DNA from: an uncultured Paraprevotella sp.
GTDB lineage: Bacteria > Bacteroidota > Bacteroidia > Bacteroidales > Bacteroidaceae
NCBI GenBank assembly: GCA_900766785.1
Contig: CAAFWT010000065.1
Span: 1 to 8,063 of the forward strand
Direction: 5' to 3'
Length of the DNA stretch: 8,063 nucleotides
The position numbers were made by a program, and so were the translations under genes. The notes beneath the pieces are model-generated. The model saw only the letters and a program-made list of their open reading frames with translations, was not told where the DNA came from and ran no database searches. Below are positions 6,185 through 8,063 of the stretch, in pieces (position 1 is the stretch's first letter; every line of letters begins with the position of its first letter).

Positions 6185-8063
6185 GGTGACGGCGCCGTTG
6201 AACATCAATGGCTGTGCATAGGTACCCATGGTCTTGGTGAACGATACAGTCTCGTCAAGAGATATGAACTCACCAGTAGTGGTATCGAAGAGCTTGAAGG
6301 TAACGGCCTCGCGGTTCTTTCCGTTTACGGTGATGAAGAAACGGCCGTTGATCATCTTACCCTCGCCTCGGCACTCATCGCCAACGAAAGCCCAGATGCT
6401 GTATTGTCCGTCCTCAGCCTTCTCGCTGAGTCTTGCAATGATGGTCATGTTGTCGGCAAACTGACGATAGTTGTATGTCAGCTCGGGACGCAACGTGTTG
6501 TCAAAAGCCTTAGCACCAGCGGCTGGCTCGTACACCCTCATATACCTGTCGGGATTGAAGGAGAACCGCGCCTCTGTCTCACCGGCATTGTAGATGAGGT
6601 AGCCCTGGCCGGCATTCAGAGACTCAAGGGTACCCTGCCATGACGGCGTACCATCTTCCTCTGCGAATGTCATGAAGCCATTCTGTGCCACCACCTGACT
6701 ACCAGCAGGCAGACTCATTACCTTTCCAAAGACTTCCTGGAAGGGATGAGACTTGCAGCAAGGATTGTTGAACCAGTTCCATCCCGGACGAAGTGTCACA
6801 TCTGTTGAATTGTTGGTATACAGGTCTATTCCTTCTACCAGATAATCCAGAGTTGTCTCGCTCTTGACATTCACCTTGTAGCAGGAAGATCCGTCAAGTG
6901 AAGTCAGGGTTCCAAAGAAGCCAAACTCAGGGTCGTTGTAAACAAGGTCGCTCTGTGAACGGATTTCCTGAGCATTGGTCAGATACTTAGGCATCACACC
7001 CTCGCCGATTGTTCCTGCATACAGGGATATCCAGTTCCATCCTTCCTCGGCATTGATATGCTGGGTAATCTTCACAGGATTCGTAGCAATGTAGCCGCCA
7101 GCGTTTGCCGTTAAACGGCCTTCACCCACAAGCATTGGGTCGAGTGTCCAGGTGTTGGTACCCTCAACACGTTCCAAAGTGAAGAGAGGATTTGACTCCT
7201 GGGAATCCTCGTCAATAAGGTTAGGAATGTCAAATTTCACATCCTCCAGCAGATAGCCTTCTGGAATGGTGGTAATGGTGAGCTGATAGGTATCCTCGCA
7301 GCCGATGGTTATTGGCTCGAAAGAAATGCTTGAGAGACCCTCGATGATGTTGACAGCGAAGCCGATGGTGAAGATGTGTTCCTTGTTAGACATGAAGCTG
7401 CCCTTATCATCAAATCCGCAGACATATTTAGTCATGGTTCCCTCGAATCGGGTGGAGCCGTATGCCTGTGTGAGATACTGGTCGTCAGCCGTCACACCAC
7501 CAGTGATGCTCAGGATGGCATCGCCATCGCCAGAGTTCTCTGCCCATGTGAGGTCAGTCCAATTATATCTACCTGTCTTGATGTTTCCCTTGATAATCTC
7601 AGTAATATCAAATGTGGTGATTTGGTCCTTTGGTACCTCAATAGCCAAGGGATCCATGGAAACGGAGAAGTCTTCCTCTGTGGGCAACTTGATTACCTGC
7701 ACGATGAGAGTCTGGATGCTATTGGGAATATCACTATGACTGATATTGACCGTCGCTTCACCTTCGGCTATCGCGGTGATGGTGCCATCATCATTGGCCT
7801 GTAGCATGGGAGACACACCCTCGGATGGCTCCACAATGGAATAGCTGATGCCCGACATGGGGTCGGTGGCATCGGCAGGTAAACATTGGAAGGTATGGGG
7901 CAAATACTGCGTCAGTTCATCACCAAGGGCCACAGTAATAGCATCATAATTGGTTGTCAATTCTTCCACAGGCTGGCGGATGATGACGGTAACATTAACC
8001 TTTGCACCGGCATCGCAGGTGGCTGTCATGGTGTAGGTGCCCACCTTGCTCGGTACCCACAGC
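5978..8063 (-). CDS. Exported Ig-like multi-domain protein with T9SS-type C-terminal tail (5'-truncated by window edge)
   Basis: The last 694 residues of a larger protein end at a TAA stop (5980-5978). The frame is open to the right edge and begins LWVPSKVGTYTMTAT, so the GTG at 8044 is an internal valine codon, not a start. Domains in order, numbered from the edge: residues 1-26 finish an Ig-like beta-sandwich; 27-112 resemble a bacterial Ig-like group 2 (Big_2) domain with the typical closing strand DGTITAIAEGEATVNIS; 113-240 is a beta-rich stretch without a recognised family; 242-335 looks like another Ig-like fold; 341-502 holds two copies of a GWNW module; 627-694 is a T9SS-like sorting domain. 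No catalytic motif is visible. By family knowledge such proteins cross the inner membrane by Sec and the outer membrane by T9SS and end up on the surface or outside. The ligand is unknown. A strong hairpin follows the stop, so this gene probably ends its own transcript. The reading frame is certain; the function is only a class assignment. Confidence 0.9.
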   Translation of the reverse strand, partial: LWVPSKVGTYTMTATCDAGAKVNVTVIIRQPVEELTTNYDAITVALGDELTQYLPHTFQCLPADATDPMSGISYSIVEPSEGVSPMLQANDDGTITAIAEGEATVNISHSDIPNSIQTLIVQVIKLPTEEDFSVSMDPLAIEVPKDQITTFDITEIIKGNIKTGRYNWTDLTWAENSGDGDAILSITGGVTADDQYLTQAYGSTRFEGTMTKYVCGFDDKGSFMSNKEHIFTIGFAVNIIEGLSSISFEPITIGCEDTYQLTITTIPEGYLLEDVKFDIPNLIDEDSQESNPLFTLERVEGTNTWTLDPMLVGEGRLTANAGGYIATNPVKITQHINAEEGWNWISLYAGTIGEGVMPKYLTNAQEIRSQSDLVYNDPEFGFFGTLTSLDGSSCYKVNVKSETTLDYLVEGIDLYTNNSTDVTLRPGWNWFNNPCCKSHPFQEVFGKVMSLPAGSQVVAQNGFMTFAEEDGTPSWQGTLESLNAGQGYLIYNAGETEARFSFNPDRYMRVYEPAAGAKAFDNTLRPELTYNYRQFADNMTIIARLSEKAEDGQYSIWAFVGDECRGEGKMINGRFFITVNGKNREAVTFKLFDTTTGEFISLDETVSFTKTMGTYAQPLMFNGAVTGIRDITGADGLSIRVSGNSIVAEGAKDVKVFSTNGQMVPQTNLTDGTYIVKVTTANGVVTKKMVIGNR
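6557..7042 (-). repeat. Two tandem copies of a GWNW module in the exported Ig-like protein
   Basis: Copy 1 starts at 7042 (GWNWISLY) and copy 2 at 6784 (GWNWFNNP), giving a period of 86 codons (258 bases). Both copies open with GWNW and carry a matching second half: FFGTLTSLDGSSCYKV in copy 1 against WQGTLESLNAGQGYLI in copy 2, each followed by a short beta strand rich in E and T. Copy 2 ends near 6557. The copies are diverged at the protein level, so this is an old duplication. GWNW(I/L)S segments occur in many exported Bacteroidetes proteins; I know of no established function for them. Confidence 0.75.

Noticed and set aside
8042..8044. GTG at 8044 as the start of the Ig-like gene
   Set aside because: The frame stays open to the window edge, and the residues before it (LWVPSK) continue the same Ig-like strand, so the true start lies outside.
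1..8063. CRISPR arrays, tRNA or rRNA genes, insertion sequences, phage genes
   Set aside because: I saw no short spaced direct repeats, no tRNA-like cloverleaf between genes, no transposase or integrase and no flanking inverted repeats. Nearly all bases are coding.

Overview
The window looks like a chromosomal stretch from a member of the Bacteroidota, most likely Bacteroidales and perhaps Prevotellaceae. The evidence is a C-terminal tail of the type IX secretion (T9SS) sorting-domain kind, a very large surface protein whose N-terminus resembles the Bacteroidetes-specific TANFOR family, the absence of clear Shine-Dalgarno sites, and A/T-rich leaders before the starts. The genus is a guess from style, not from a marker gene.

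All coding sequence lies on the minus strand, so the window reads biologically from right to left. (1) 8063-5978 is the 3' part of a gene for a secreted, Ig-like, multi-domain protein. It ends in a duplicated GWNW module and a T9SS-like sorting tail; its start is beyond the right edge. (2) 5963-5923 is a strong intrinsic-terminator hairpin, followed by a short A/T-rich leader. (3) 5884-4133 encodes a 583-residue predicted outer-membrane beta-barrel with a signal peptide. (4) 4136-1 is one uninterrupted reading frame of at least 1,378 codons, truncated by the left edge. It encodes a giant exported protein with a signal peptide, a TANFOR-like N-terminal domain, five tandem fibronectin-III-like repeats and a long beta-rich region. 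There is no gene-free stretch over 300 bases; the only intergenic gap is about 93 bases.

The barrel and the giant protein overlap by four bases (ATGA), so they are very probably co-transcribed and translationally coupled. The inferred picture is a cell-surface module: an outer-membrane barrel made in step with a giant exported beta-sandwich protein, next to a separately terminated gene for another exported Ig-like protein. The molecular role (adhesion, matrix, secretion or anchoring) cannot be read from the sequence. No enzyme active site, mobile element, CRISPR array, tRNA or rRNA was seen.
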